Assembly (NCBI GenBank): GCA_937894065.1
Contig: CALCST010000033.1
Span: 1-64,000 of the forward strand
DNA from: an uncultured Parabacteroides sp.
GTDB taxonomy: Bacteria > Bacteroidota > Bacteroidia > Bacteroidales > Tannerellaceae
DNA length: 64,000 nucleotides
Reading direction: 5' to 3'
Below are positions 17,707-26,863 of this stretch, piece after piece. How positions within the stretch are numbered: position 1 is the stretch's first letter; each line of letters opens with the position of its first letter. The position numbers and the translations under genes were made by a program. The notes under the pieces are model-generated. The model searched no databases. It saw only the letters and a program-made list of their open reading frames with translations, and had not been told where the DNA came from.

Positions 17707-18666
17707 TTATTTAATAGAAAATTTTTCTTTCAACTTTGACAACATATCTCTTGTCATTGTATCCAAGTCGAATTCTGGCTTCCAGCCCCATTCTTCACGA
17801 GCACAAGTATCATCCAAAGAATTTGGCCAAGACTCAGCAATTGCCTGACGCAAAGGATCAACTTTATATACCATCTTGAAATCCGGAAGATATTTCTTTA
17901 TATTGTTATATATAATTTCCGGATCAAAACTCATTGAAGCAATATTAAATGAATTTCTGTGAACAAATTTTGAAGAATCAGCTTCCATAATTTCAATAGC
18001 TGCACGCAAGCCATCAGGCATATACATCATATCCATAAATGTTCCGGCAGCAATAGGACATTCAAATGTCTCACCTTTAACTGCTGAATAATAAATATCA
18101 ACAGCATAGTCTGTTGTTCCACCTCCCGGAGGTGTAACATATGAAATCAATCCAGGGAAACGAACTGAACGAGTATCAACACCAAATCGGATGTTGTAAT
18201 AATCACTCAACAACTCTCCTGAAACTTTTGTAACACCATACATTGTTCTTGGATTACGAATAGTATCCTGAGGTGTCTTATCTTTCGGAGTGTTATTTCC
18301 AAACACACCTATTGAACTTGGGGTAAACACTGCACATTTCATTTCACGTGCGACCTCCAGGACATTAAACAATCCACCCATACCGATTTTCCATGCCAAC
18401 TGTGGTTTTGCTTCAGCAACAGCAGATAATAATGCTGCCAAATTGTAAATTGTATCAATTTTATACTTAGATACAGTTTCGGCGATTTGCTGCTCATTTG
18501 TTATATCTACAATAGCAGACGGACCACTCTCCAACAATTCACCCTTAGGTTCTGCTCCCGGAATATAACCAGCAACTACATTAGCACCGCCATAAATACC
18601 TCTTAATTTCATTGTCAACTCAGAGCCAATCTGGCCCGTTGAACCAATAATCAATATATTCTTCAT
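17707..18666 (-). CDS. L-threonine 3-dehydrogenase, epimerase-like (SDR) type
   Basis: The enzyme oxidises threonine to 2-amino-3-ketobutyrate with NAD. It has the extended SDR fold: GSTGQIGSELT at residues 8-18, the catalytic Tyr-x-x-x-Lys in MYGVTK and the substrate loop PGLISY. The 319-residue length fits the short-chain UDP-galactose-epimerase-like threonine dehydrogenases. The divergent kbl gene, which makes the next enzyme, confirms the assignment over a generic epimerase. The start ATG at 18666 faces the 170-base intergenic region shared with kbl. Confidence 0.88.
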   Translation of the reverse strand: MKNILIIGSTGQIGSELTMKLRGIYGGANVVAGYIPGAEPKGELLESGPSAIVDITNEQQIAETVSKYKIDTIYNLAALLSAVAEAKPQLAWKIGMGGLFNVLEVAREMKCAVFTPSSIGVFGNNTPKDKTPQDTIRNPRTMYGVTKVSGELLSDYYNIRFGVDTRSVRFPGLISYVTPPGGGTTDYAVDIYYSAVKGETFECPIAAGTFMDMMYMPDGLRAAIEIMEADSSKFVHRNSFNIASMSFDPEIIYNNIKKYLPDFKMVYKVDPLRQAIAESWPNSLDDTCAREEWGWKPEFDLDTMTRDMLSKLKEKFSIK

Positions 18667-18699
18667 CGTTTTAAAACAGATTTAAGTTCTTTCAAGAAA

Positions 18700-18780
18700 C
18701 AAAGATATACAGAAATACGAAGTTTGATTATGTTTTTTCCTTTTTTTATTCACTCTTTCGAAAAAAAGCTCCATCTTTGC
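18700..18780. promoter_or_regulatory. Divergent promoter region between tdh and kbl
   Basis: A minus-strand -7 TATCTTTG (18700-18707) and a plus-strand CATCTTTGC (18772-18780) are both -7-like. I see no good -33 TTTG at the right distance for either. They point to weak or regulated divergent promoters. Confidence 0.35.
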
Positions 18781-18836
18781 TCTATGTAAAAGTTTTTTCT
18801 AAACACAAACAATATTATTATAGAAAGGATTATAAT

Positions 18837-20027
18837 ATGTACGGTAAATTTCAAGAATTCCTGACAAACGAGCTTAACAATATCAAAGAAGCAGGTTTGT
18901 ATAAAAATGAGAGAATCATCACAACTCCACAGAAAGCAGATATCAAAGTTAATGGAAACACTGAAGTGCTTAATTTCTGCGCCAACAATTATCTTGGTTT
19001 GTCTGACAACCAAAGATTGATTGATGCAGCTAAACGTGCAATGGATTCTCATGGTTATGGAATGTCTTCTGTAAGATTTATCTGCGGTACTCAAGATTTG
19101 CACAAACAACTTGAAGCTGCTATTTCAGACTATTTCAAAACAGAAGATACTATTTTGTATGCAGCTTGTTTCGACGCAAACGGAGGTTTGTTTGAGCCAC
19201 TGTTCACAGAAGAAGACGCAATTATCTCAGACGCATTGAACCACGCATCAATTATCGACGGTGTTCGTTTGTGTAAAGCTAAACGCTACCGCTACGCAAA
19301 TGCAGATATGGCTGATTTGGAACGTTGTCTTCAGGAAGCTCAGGCTCAACGTTACCGCATAATTGCTACAGACGGTGTTTTCTCTATGGACGGAAATGTC
19401 GCTCCAATGGACAAGATTTGTGAATTAGCTGAAAAATACGATGCTTTGGTTATGGTTGACGAATCACACTCTGCAGGTGTTGTTGGTCCGACTGGTCATG
19501 GTGTTGCTGAACAGTTCAATGTCTATGGCAAAGTTGACATATTTACAGGTACACTAGGTAAGGCATTTGGTGGTGCTATGGGTGGTTTCACTACTGGTAA
19601 AAAAGAAATCATTGATATGCTTCGCCAGCGTTCTCGCCCATATTTGTTCTCAAACTCTGTTGCTCCAGCAATCGTTGGTGCTAGTTTGGAAATGTTCAAA
19701 ATGCTTAAGGAAAGCGATGCATTGCACAGCAAATTAATTGACAATGTAACATATTTCCGTGAAAAAATGATTGAAGCAGGTTTCGACATCAAACCTACTC
19801 AGTCTGCAATTTGCGCTGTTATGCTTTACGATGCTAAACTTTCTCAGGATTTCGCAGCTAAGATGCAAGAAGAAGGTATCTATGTAACTGGATTCTACTA
19901 TCCTGTTGTTCCTAAAGGACAAGCTCGTATCCGTGTTCAGCTTTCTGCCGGTCACGAACGCGAACATTTGGACAAAGCTATTGCTGCATTTATCAAAGTA
20001 GGAAAAGAATTGTCAGTAATAAAATAA
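18837..20027 (+). CDS. kbl: 2-amino-3-ketobutyrate CoA ligase (glycine C-acetyltransferase)
   Basis: This PLP enzyme splits 2-amino-3-ketobutyrate with CoA into glycine and acetyl-CoA. Alpha-oxoamine synthase motifs are clear: NNYLGLS, DESHSAG, and TGTLGKAFGGAMGG with the PLP lysine. I start it at 18837, where MYGKFQEFL follows a purine-rich GAAAGGAT. The longer frame from 18777 adds 20 residues not seen in the family. The resulting 396 residues is the normal length. It is divergent from the threonine dehydrogenase gene, so threonine degradation enzymes share one control region. Confidence 0.95.
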   Translation: MYGKFQEFLTNELNNIKEAGLYKNERIITTPQKADIKVNGNTEVLNFCANNYLGLSDNQRLIDAAKRAMDSHGYGMSSVRFICGTQDLHKQLEAAISDYFKTEDTILYAACFDANGGLFEPLFTEEDAIISDALNHASIIDGVRLCKAKRYRYANADMADLERCLQEAQAQRYRIIATDGVFSMDGNVAPMDKICELAEKYDALVMVDESHSAGVVGPTGHGVAEQFNVYGKVDIFTGTLGKAFGGAMGGFTTGKKEIIDMLRQRSRPYLFSNSVAPAIVGASLEMFKMLKESDALHSKLIDNVTYFREKMIEAGFDIKPTQSAICAVMLYDAKLSQDFAAKMQEEGIYVTGFYYPVVPKGQARIRVQLSAGHEREHLDKAIAAFIKVGKELSVIK

Positions 20028-20085
20028 CAGACAATTAAGTAATAATTAATATAAATACTAAAGAGGTTTATGCCTTAATAAGTCA

Positions 20086-20126
20086 GGTTGTGTCTTCCTA
20101 TAAAAATAGTAAGACACAACCTTTCT
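20086..20126 (+). terminator. Terminator after kbl
   Basis: GGTTGTGTCTT (20086-20096) pairs with AAGACACAACC (20111-20121), followed by TTTCTTATTT. Confidence 0.85.
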
Positions 20127-20208
20127 TATTTTATAAATATAATGGATAAACTCTATAATAGCGGAAGATGCTATCTATAAAAATTTCTCTTCGTAATAAA
20201 AGATGATT

Positions 20209-20316
20209 TATGTCCGAAAGAAACAGAATTTTCTTTCGAAAGGAAATTCAATTACATTCGGAAGAAAATCAATTTTCTTTCGGATATAAATTACGTTACA
20301 TCCGAAAGAATTTTTC
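20209..20316. repeat. Intergenic repeat family I, copy 1 (TCCGAAAGAA-like)
   Basis: Within the 401-base gap before glnS the core TCCGAAAGAA recurs five times in both orientations with small changes (at about 20212, 20231, 20257, 20273 and 20299). Related elements with TTCCGTAT or CGGACGTAAA cores occur at 45699-45782 and 52851-52930. The rest of this gap holds the kbl terminator and the glnS -7 box. Confidence 0.6.
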
Positions 20317-20383
20317 AGTTATTAATATTAAATGTTTTTCCAACTCCTTTAGGAACTTATTCGTATTAAAAATAAAAAATTAC

Positions 20384-20391
20384 TAACTTTG
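20384..20391 (+). promoter_or_regulatory. Probable -7 box of glnS
   Basis: TAACTTTG lies 37 bases before the glnS start. A TTCG at about 20360-20363 is the nearest -33-like box, 20 bases upstream, which is a weak match. Confidence 0.45.
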
Positions 20392-20428
20392 CCATCTAAA
20401 AACGAAGACAAATAAAACTTCTTATAAT

Positions 20429-22171
20429 ATGAGCGAAATCAATATAACAGAAGAAGAAAGCAAAAAAAGCTTGAATTTTATTGAAGCTGCAGTTGAAAAA
20501 GATTTGGCCGAAGGTAAAAATGGCGGACGTGTACAGACTCGATTCCCGCCTGAACCAAACGGTTATCTGCATATTGGTCATGCCAAGGCTATTTGTCTGG
20601 ACTTTGGCATTGCTGAAAAACACGGAGGTATCTGCAACTTACGTTTCGACGATACAAATCCTGTAAAAGAAGACGTAGAATACATCGAAGCCATCGAAGA
20701 GGATATCAAATGGCTTGGATTCCACTGGGATAATGTTTATTATGCGTCTGACTATTTCCAGCAATTATATGACTTTGCTATCAAATTGATTAAAGAAGGC
20801 AAAGCATATGTTGACGAACAGTCATCAGAAGTTATAGCACAACAAAAAGGTACTCCAACTCAGCCTGGTATTGAAAGCCCATATCGCAATCGCCCAATTG
20901 AAGAGAGCTTGGATTTGTTCCGCAGAATGAACGAGGGTGAATTTGAAGAAGGAAGCATGACTTTGCGTGCTAAAATTGACATGGCTAACAGCAACATGCA
21001 CTTCCGCGACCCTATTATTTACAGAATTCTGAAAACTGCTCATCACAGAACAGGTACAAAATGGAAAGTTTACCCAATGTATGACTTCGCACACGGACAG
21101 AGCGACTACTTTGAAGGTGTAACTCATTCACTTTGTACACTTGAGTTTGTACCTCACCGCCCGCTTTATGATTTATTCATTGACTGGCTGAAAGAAGGAA
21201 AAGATTTGGATGACAACCGTCCAAGACAGACAGAATTCAATAAGCTGAATCTGAGCTATACATTAATGAGTAAGCGTAACCTTCTTACTTTGGTAAAAGA
21301 AGGTCTTGTCAACGGATGGGACGATCCACGTATGCCTACAATTTGCGGTTTCCGACGCAGAGGTTATTCTCCAGAGTCTATCCGTAAATTTGTAGATAAA
21401 ATTGGATATACAACATATGATGCACTGAATGAATTTGCGCTATTGGAAAGTGCAGTCCGTGAAGATTTGAATGCTCGCTCAACAAGAGTTTCGGCAGTTT
21501 TGGATCCGGTAAAACTTATTGTAACAAACTATCCGGAAGGCAAAGTTGAAGAAATGGAAGCAATAAATAATCCGGAAGACCCAAATGCAGGTTCTCACAC
21601 TATTGAATTCAGCCGCGAATTGTGGATGGAACGCGAAGACTTTATGGAAGATGCTCCTAAAAAATTCTTCCGCATGACTCCGGGACAGGAAGTACGTCTG
21701 AAAAATGCATATATCGTAAAATGTACAGGATGCAAGAAGGACGAAAACGGTAATATCGTTGAAGTTTATTGCGAATACGATCCTAACACTAAGAGCGGAA
21801 TGCCAGACAGTAACCGCAAAGTGAAAGGAACTTTGCACTGGGTAAGTTGCGCACACTGCATTAAAGCTGAAGTTCGCCTTTACGACAGATTGTGGAAAGT
21901 GGAAAATCCGCGTGATGAATTGGCTGCTATACGCGAAGCCAAGAACTGCTCTCCTTTGGAAGCTATGCAGGAAATGATTAACCCTGACTCACTGAAAGTT
22001 CTGGAAAACTGTTATGTTGAGAAATATCTGTCAACATGCAAACCTTTGGACTATTTCCAGTTCCAACGTATTGGTTACTTCAATCTTGATCCTGACAGCA
22101 AAGATGGTAAGCTAATATTCAACCGTACTGTTTCATTGAAAGATACTTGGAACAAGATTAAAAATAAATAA
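20429..22171 (+). CDS. glnS: Glutaminyl-tRNA synthetase
   Basis: The class I enzyme charges tRNA-Gln. PPEPNGYLHIGHAKA holds the HIGH motif, and the second signature is LMSKRNLL. The 580 residues cover the catalytic core and the two-barrel anticodon domain. A CTGCKKDENGN...CAHC stretch after residue 430 shows cysteines within the barrel domain. Its presence means that the organism makes Gln-tRNA directly. It is a single-gene unit with its own promoter-like box and a strong terminator. Confidence 0.96.
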   Translation: MSEINITEEESKKSLNFIEAAVEKDLAEGKNGGRVQTRFPPEPNGYLHIGHAKAICLDFGIAEKHGGICNLRFDDTNPVKEDVEYIEAIEEDIKWLGFHWDNVYYASDYFQQLYDFAIKLIKEGKAYVDEQSSEVIAQQKGTPTQPGIESPYRNRPIEESLDLFRRMNEGEFEEGSMTLRAKIDMANSNMHFRDPIIYRILKTAHHRTGTKWKVYPMYDFAHGQSDYFEGVTHSLCTLEFVPHRPLYDLFIDWLKEGKDLDDNRPRQTEFNKLNLSYTLMSKRNLLTLVKEGLVNGWDDPRMPTICGFRRRGYSPESIRKFVDKIGYTTYDALNEFALLESAVREDLNARSTRVSAVLDPVKLIVTNYPEGKVEEMEAINNPEDPNAGSHTIEFSRELWMEREDFMEDAPKKFFRMTPGQEVRLKNAYIVKCTGCKKDENGNIVEVYCEYDPNTKSGMPDSNRKVKGTLHWVSCAHCIKAEVRLYDRLWKVENPRDELAAIREAKNCSPLEAMQEMINPDSLKVLENCYVEKYLSTCKPLDYFQFQRIGYFNLDPDSKDGKLIFNRTVSLKDTWNKIKNK

Positions 22172-22196
22172 TCGAAATTCTGAACATATATATATA

Positions 22197-22246
22197 AATT
22201 GACGGGCTATGGGAAATTAACGTCCGATGCCCGTCAATTTATTTTT
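22197..22246 (+). terminator. Terminator after glnS
   Basis: AATTGACGGGC (22197-22207) pairs with GCCCGTCAATT (22229-22239), followed by TATTTTT. It ends only 10 bases before the next gene's start codon, so the TPR gene must be expressed by readthrough or from a promoter that overlaps the stem. Confidence 0.8.
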
Positions 22247-22256
22247 AACCCATATA

Positions 22257-23723
22257 ATGATGAACAAACAAGAGCTTGACGAACTGCTTGACAAATTTAT
22301 TGAAGCTGAAAAACGCGGACAATCAATCTACCTTGATTCAGACCAAATTGAGGAAATATTGGATATCCTTGAGGATGAAGAGGATTTTGAATTGTATGAT
22401 CGTTTGTTGGCAGCCGGATTGAAGATGCACCCGGAAAGTACACAATTGCTAATAAAAAAAAGCAAAGTACTGATGTGTGATGAAGAATTCGAGAAAGCCC
22501 TCTTGCTTATAAATCAACTCAAGGAAACAGAAAGTGGGGAATTGTATGCAATACAAATAAATTGCTTATTTGCAACTAACCAGAAAAAACAGGCATACAA
22601 AATACTGAATAGACTCACAGAGGAAAATTTCGACGAACTTGAAACTGTATATGAATTTGTATCAACGTTCCTTAATGAAATGTATATGAACGATGAAGCT
22701 TCTGATGTCATTTCAAAAGGTATAACTCTTTTCCCGAAAAATATATATTTAAAAAATGAACTTTGCTTTCTGCTGGAAACGAGCAATGACATTCCGAAAG
22801 CAATACAAATATGTCAGGAATTGATTGATGCTTCACCATATTCGGCTGAACATTGGTTCACATTAGGCAGGCTGTATACTATTATCGGAGAATATAATAA
22901 AGCGATCGAGGCTTTCGACTTTGTGGCAACATGCAGTTCAGAACAAAATGACTACGAACTAAAAATTCTGAAAGCATACTGTTTCTATATGAACACCAAC
23001 TACGAAAGTGCCATATCAATATATAAAGAGCTCATTGAAATTGATGACCTGAAAAAACGTATAGCACCTTTGATGGCTGAATGTTATATAAAAATGGGAG
23101 AATATGAAGAAAGCTATTTATTGATGAATCCAATCATAAACAAGGAAAACGACTGCGATGTCTCTACATATCTGAACTATATCCGCTGTTGTATGGAGAC
23201 AGGCAGAGAGTCAGAGGCACAAGCGACAATACATGAAGCAGTGAATACTTTCCCGCAAAATATCAACCTCCTATCACTACAGGCTATTTCATTCCTTGAA
23301 ATGAAAGAAATAGAAAAAGCTATAGCTACTGCAAAAAAAATGCTTGAGATTCTTGACCTTGAAAGATATGATCTCGAACAACTTTCGTGCAATAACAATG
23401 CTGATACACTTTTCCGCCTTGCCCAAAGAATGCATAAAGAGGACGATATTGAACAAGCCCTGCATTATTATAAAGAGGCAAAAAAAGCTGATCCAGGATT
23501 GAAATTCATCAATCTTTATATGGCAATAGCCTATCTTCAAAAAAGAGATATGGATAATTTTGCAGAATGCATAAAACATATTTCTTCAGAAGAAATGCAA
23601 AAATTAATTACGGAAACTCCATCATATAATATAGAAAAAGATGCTTTGTCAAGTATAACAGAAATGGTTTCAACTGCTAAGTTGGCAAAAGAATATCTTA
23701 AAAATAAAAGTAACAACAACTAA
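22257..23723 (+). CDS. Tetratricopeptide repeat protein
   Basis: The protein of 488 residues consists mostly of TPR units from about residue 60 on, with repeats such as EHWFTLGRLYTIIGEYNKA and LFRLAQRMHKEDD. The N-terminus has an acidic helical lead. It has no signal peptide, so it is cytoplasmic and probably a scaffold. I use the ATG at 22257, with another at 22260; the longer frame from 22227 begins inside the glnS terminator. The DUF368 gene follows after 36 bases and may be co-transcribed. Confidence 0.85.
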   Translation: MMNKQELDELLDKFIEAEKRGQSIYLDSDQIEEILDILEDEEDFELYDRLLAAGLKMHPESTQLLIKKSKVLMCDEEFEKALLLINQLKETESGELYAIQINCLFATNQKKQAYKILNRLTEENFDELETVYEFVSTFLNEMYMNDEASDVISKGITLFPKNIYLKNELCFLLETSNDIPKAIQICQELIDASPYSAEHWFTLGRLYTIIGEYNKAIEAFDFVATCSSEQNDYELKILKAYCFYMNTNYESAISIYKELIEIDDLKKRIAPLMAECYIKMGEYEESYLLMNPIINKENDCDVSTYLNYIRCCMETGRESEAQATIHEAVNTFPQNINLLSLQAISFLEMKEIEKAIATAKKMLEILDLERYDLEQLSCNNNADTLFRLAQRMHKEDDIEQALHYYKEAKKADPGLKFINLYMAIAYLQKRDMDNFAECIKHISSEEMQKLITETPSYNIEKDALSSITEMVSTAKLAKEYLKNKSNNN

Positions 23724-23759
23724 AAACAGACTACTAACATTTAACAAACAAATAGAAAC

Positions 23760-24695
23760 ATGAATAGAAGTTTAAAAGATTATTCGCTTCTTGTTCTTAA
23801 AGGAATGGGAATGGGAGCGGCAGATGTTGTTCCCGGTGTTTCTGGAGGAACAATAGCATTTATTGTTGGAATCTACGAAGAATTACTTGATTCTATAAAA
23901 AGCATAAATGCACAAAGCCTGAAATTGCTTTTCACAGGTAAACTTGCAGAATTCTGGAAAGCAATAAATGCTAATTTCCTTGTTTCAATAGTGCTTGGTA
24001 TTGCGATAAGTATATTCTCTCTGGCAAAACTAATTACATATCTTCTCGAGTTCCATCCAATTCTAGTCTGGGCATTTTTCTTCGGACTTGTTCTTGCTTC
24101 ATCATGGTTTGTTGCAAAAACAATAAGTAAATGGGATGTAAAAACTATTATTAGTTGTATAGCTGGCATAGCCATTGCATATTATGTAACTGTAGCAACG
24201 CCAGCAGAAACCCCTACAAATCTGCCCTTTATTTTTCTATGTGGAGCTGTAGCTATATGCGCAATGATTCTTCCTGGTATATCTGGTAGTTTCATTCTTG
24301 TTCTTATGGGAAAATACTTCTATATCATGGATGCTGTGAAAAGCTTGAATATTATTGTAATGCTAGTGTTTATTTGTGGAGCAGGAATAGGTATCACAAT
24401 GTTTTCAAGAGTTTTATCATATGCACTTAAGAAATTTCATAATGTAACTATCGCAGCTTTGGCAGGTTTTATGATAGGTTCACTCAACAAAGTTTGGCCA
24501 TGGAAACAAGTACTCGAAACTTATACAGACAGTCATGGCAAAGTTAAGCCTTTGATTGAATCAAATATTATTCCAGATATGGCTAATTCAGACCATCAGG
24601 TTTTGATGGCAATCGGACTTATGCTGTTCGGTTTTATCCTGGTTTATGTTTTGGAAAAGCTTTCTGCGAAAAGCAGTGAAAAACATGTATCATAA
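23760..24695 (+). CDS. DUF368 membrane protein (PopT-like undecaprenyl phosphate transporter family)
   Basis: The 311-residue protein has eight or so hydrophobic segments and the DUF368 signature GAADVVPGVSGGTIAF near the start, with a matching ILPGISGSFILVLMGKY in the second half, showing an internal repeat. Members of DUF368 (PopT) have been implicated in returning the lipid carrier undecaprenyl phosphate across the inner membrane for cell-wall synthesis. Whether this copy does so is inferred from family membership only. It follows the TPR gene on the same strand. Confidence 0.88.
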   Translation: MNRSLKDYSLLVLKGMGMGAADVVPGVSGGTIAFIVGIYEELLDSIKSINAQSLKLLFTGKLAEFWKAINANFLVSIVLGIAISIFSLAKLITYLLEFHPILVWAFFFGLVLASSWFVAKTISKWDVKTIISCIAGIAIAYYVTVATPAETPTNLPFIFLCGAVAICAMILPGISGSFILVLMGKYFYIMDAVKSLNIIVMLVFICGAGIGITMFSRVLSYALKKFHNVTIAALAGFMIGSLNKVWPWKQVLETYTDSHGKVKPLIESNIIPDMANSDHQVLMAIGLMLFGFILVYVLEKLSAKSSEKHVS

Positions 24696-24721
24696 GTATT
24701 CCAATAAAAATGGATTATAAC

Positions 24722-24768
24722 AAAACAGGTTCTGAGTTTGTATATTTTGACTCAGAACCTGTTTTTGT
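24722..24768. terminator. Bidirectional terminator
   Basis: AAAACAGGTTCTGAGT pairs with ACTCAGAACCTGTTTT around a 12-base loop. It lies between the convergent DUF368 and lipoprotein genes and has T tracts on both strands. Confidence 0.9.
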
Positions 24769-24784
24769 TATCTTCTTATCAGTA

Positions 24785-25744
24785 TCATTTCTCCACAAAT
24801 TGTATAGGTTCATTATTCCCGGAAAGAGTCAATGTCATATTCCTTCCTTTTCCCCTGATATCTGCGAAAGAATTCTTATATCCATAACCAGAAGCTGTCG
24901 GATATTGATAAAGTATATAATCTATTCCTTGATATTTAATTTGCGCAATTCCTGCGTGAGTAAAAAACGATGTAGATAAAGACTGACCATTGTCGTTTAC
25001 AAATTCAGCTTTTAGAATATTTTCAAATCCGGTTGATGAATAAAGGACTTTTCCTCTTCTAGTTATCAGCCATTCATTATTACAATGTTCCAGCATATAT
25101 GTATCATCATCTTCAATATTCCAAACTGATGTACCATCAGGTCTATTTCGTCTCTCTAGAATTACAGATTCTTCTGGCATGAACAACTCTACTTTAGACG
25201 AATCCTGCAAGAAAACAAAATATGCAGCATATGACGACAAAGAATCTTGTGCTGAGAGCATCTTTTGCCCTTCTTCAAAAATCCTTATTTTCTTATCTAG
25301 AAGCTTGGAATATGTATAACCCATAGCAGAATCATCTCCACCTATCAATTTGCTTTCATTCTGAGATTTGACATATTGTATTCTGTACATATCTCCTTTT
25401 CCCAAAGTAAGAGTATCATTATTAATGGATATAACTTTTAATGTATCAGAAAACTGAATTGTCTGACCATTTCCTATACTTTTTCCAATAAGAACTATAT
25501 CTGAACCACCGTCTTTTTCTTTCAATAATTGCCAACCACTATACTTTAATGTAGCCATACCAACAGAAACTGCATTTCCATCTTTGTCAAGAACAAAACC
25601 TTGAGTGATATCTTTATTTACAGGCATTATTTCATGCCATTCTCCTAATAAGTCTTCCTCGCAGTATGAGTTTTCTACTGATTTACATGATACAAGCATC
25701 AAAGCAGACAGTGATAATAACAAAATTTCTTTTTTCATTTCCAA
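24785..25744 (-). CDS. Lipoprotein with lipocalin-like domain
   Basis: A lipoprotein signal ends at Cys20 (LMLVSC). Residues about 30-135 contain a GEWHEIMP start and a run of beta strands of the lipocalin-like type found in Bacteroides lipoproteins (GWQLLKEKDG, DTLTLGKGDMYRIQY). The second half, about 160-319, is another strand-rich domain with KVELFMPEESVILERR, resembling NlpE/MliC-type beta-barrel lipoproteins. The function is unknown. It is 57 bases downstream of the beta-lactamase gene on the same strand, so it may be co-expressed. Confidence 0.7.
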   Translation of the reverse strand: MEMKKEILLLSLSALMLVSCKSVENSYCEEDLLGEWHEIMPVNKDITQGFVLDKDGNAVSVGMATLKYSGWQLLKEKDGGSDIVLIGKSIGNGQTIQFSDTLKVISINNDTLTLGKGDMYRIQYVKSQNESKLIGGDDSAMGYTYSKLLDKKIRIFEEGQKMLSAQDSLSSYAAYFVFLQDSSKVELFMPEESVILERRNRPDGTSVWNIEDDDTYMLEHCNNEWLITRRGKVLYSSTGFENILKAEFVNDNGQSLSTSFFTHAGIAQIKYQGIDYILYQYPTASGYGYKNSFADIRGKGRNMTLTLSGNNEPIQFVEK

Positions 25745-25801
25745 TAATAGATTTTTGTTTATAGATCCTATAAAAAGAAAATCTATAAAACTCAGTTACT
25801 G

Positions 25802-26728
25802 TTAATAAACAGTATGAATATTGATTTTGTTGTATTTTATTATAGAATTATATACTATTGACGAAATTTCAGCTATTATATTTTCCGTTGTATCATATGA
25901 TTCCGAAGAATCTTTTACAAAAACTGATATTACATATCTGCCTCCGTCCGGCAAATACACAAAACCAATATCATTTATTCCTATAAACTCTCCTTTCCTA
26001 TTTTTATCACCTGTTCCTGTTTTATGTCCAATTCGTAGATTTTTATTTTCCAAAGGCTTTAGCAATCTAGAACGTCCGGTTGAACATTCCATCATTGTAT
26101 TCTCAATAATGGATCTATATTCTCCTGTAATTGTATAACCTGTAATAAACTTTTCCAGCAAGACGGCGGCAGACAAAGGTGTAGACCAATTTTTATAACA
26201 ATTATCCAAATTAATATGCATATCATCCTCTGTCATTTCAATAGCAAAGTCATTTATTCCCAACGAACGTATATAAGAATCTGTATTTTTAACATTAAGT
26301 ATTCTATCAAATAATATATCACATGCATTATTATCACTGAAAACCAAAGTATAAGAAAGTAATTTTGATAATGCAATATCTATATTACCCTCAGGATTTT
26401 CATCCCGCAAAGGACTATAAGTATTCTGTTTCAGTTCATACTTAGATACATGAATAACAGAATCACAACTTATATGATTTTTCTGTAAATAATCACATAC
26501 TGCCAAAGCCTGATGAAATTTAAAAACACTCATCATCGGATACCTAATATCATTATTTACAGTTATAGTATCTTTCCCATTTATAATAACAGCAACACCT
26601 ACAGTTGCATCATAACATTGTACTTTCTTCTGTATCTCTGATACGATTGAACTATAAGTTTCTGATGAATTAGCTTGTAAAGTAACTGATAACGTTAACG
26701 ATAAGAATAAAACAAATATTAATTTCAT
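25802..26728 (-). CDS. Class A beta-lactamase (subclass A2, CfxA/CepA/CblA-like)
   Basis: The enzyme hydrolyses beta-lactams in the periplasm through a serine ester. From the start at 26728, a signal peptide of about 19 residues precedes SVFK (Ser67, Lys70), SDN (131-133), the omega-loop Glu in EMTEDDMH (probably Glu167) and KTG (236-238). The TEDDMH and long 130-loop style are those of the Bacteroidetes A2 branch. The ATG at 26797 would place 23 non-signal residues first. All catalytic residues are present, so an active enzyme is likely. Base composition matches the neighbours, and no mobile element flanks it. Confidence 0.92.
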   Translation of the reverse strand: MKLIFVLFLSLTLSVTLQANSSETYSSIVSEIQKKVQCYDATVGVAVIINGKDTITVNNDIRYPMMSVFKFHQALAVCDYLQKNHISCDSVIHVSKYELKQNTYSPLRDENPEGNIDIALSKLLSYTLVFSDNNACDILFDRILNVKNTDSYIRSLGINDFAIEMTEDDMHINLDNCYKNWSTPLSAAVLLEKFITGYTITGEYRSIIENTMMECSTGRSRLLKPLENKNLRIGHKTGTGDKNRKGEFIGINDIGFVYLPDGGRYVISVFVKDSSESYDTTENIIAEISSIVYNSIIKYNKINIHTVY

Positions 26729-26751
26729 TTTCTGCAATAATTTTCTTTTGT

Positions 26752-26782
26752 CAAAATTAATGTATATTGACCAAAAGACAAA
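26752..26782 (-). promoter_or_regulatory. Promoter of the beta-lactamase gene
   Basis: On the minus strand -33 TTTG (26779-26782), 19-base spacer, -7 TAATTTTG (26752-26759). The predicted start near 26745 gives a leader of about 17 bases. Confidence 0.65.
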
Positions 26783-26807
26783 AAGTTCAAATTTCACCTT
26801 TTACTTT

Positions 26808-26837
26808 TTTGAGTATTAAATAATCAAATTATCTTTG
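26808..26837 (+). promoter_or_regulatory. Promoter of the glucosaminidase gene
   Basis: The -33 TTTG (26808-26811) and -7 TATCTTTG (26830-26837) are separated by 18 bases. The start codon lies 26 bases downstream. Confidence 0.65.
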
Positions 26838-26863
26838 CATAAAATGATTTGGTTTTATTCAAT

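Noticed and set aside
20209..20316. CRISPR array
   Set aside because: Units are short, degenerate and in both orientations, with no fixed spacer length and no cas genes nearby.
25802..26728. Acquired resistance gene on a mobile element
   Set aside because: No inverted repeats, transposase or composition shift is seen around the beta-lactamase gene.
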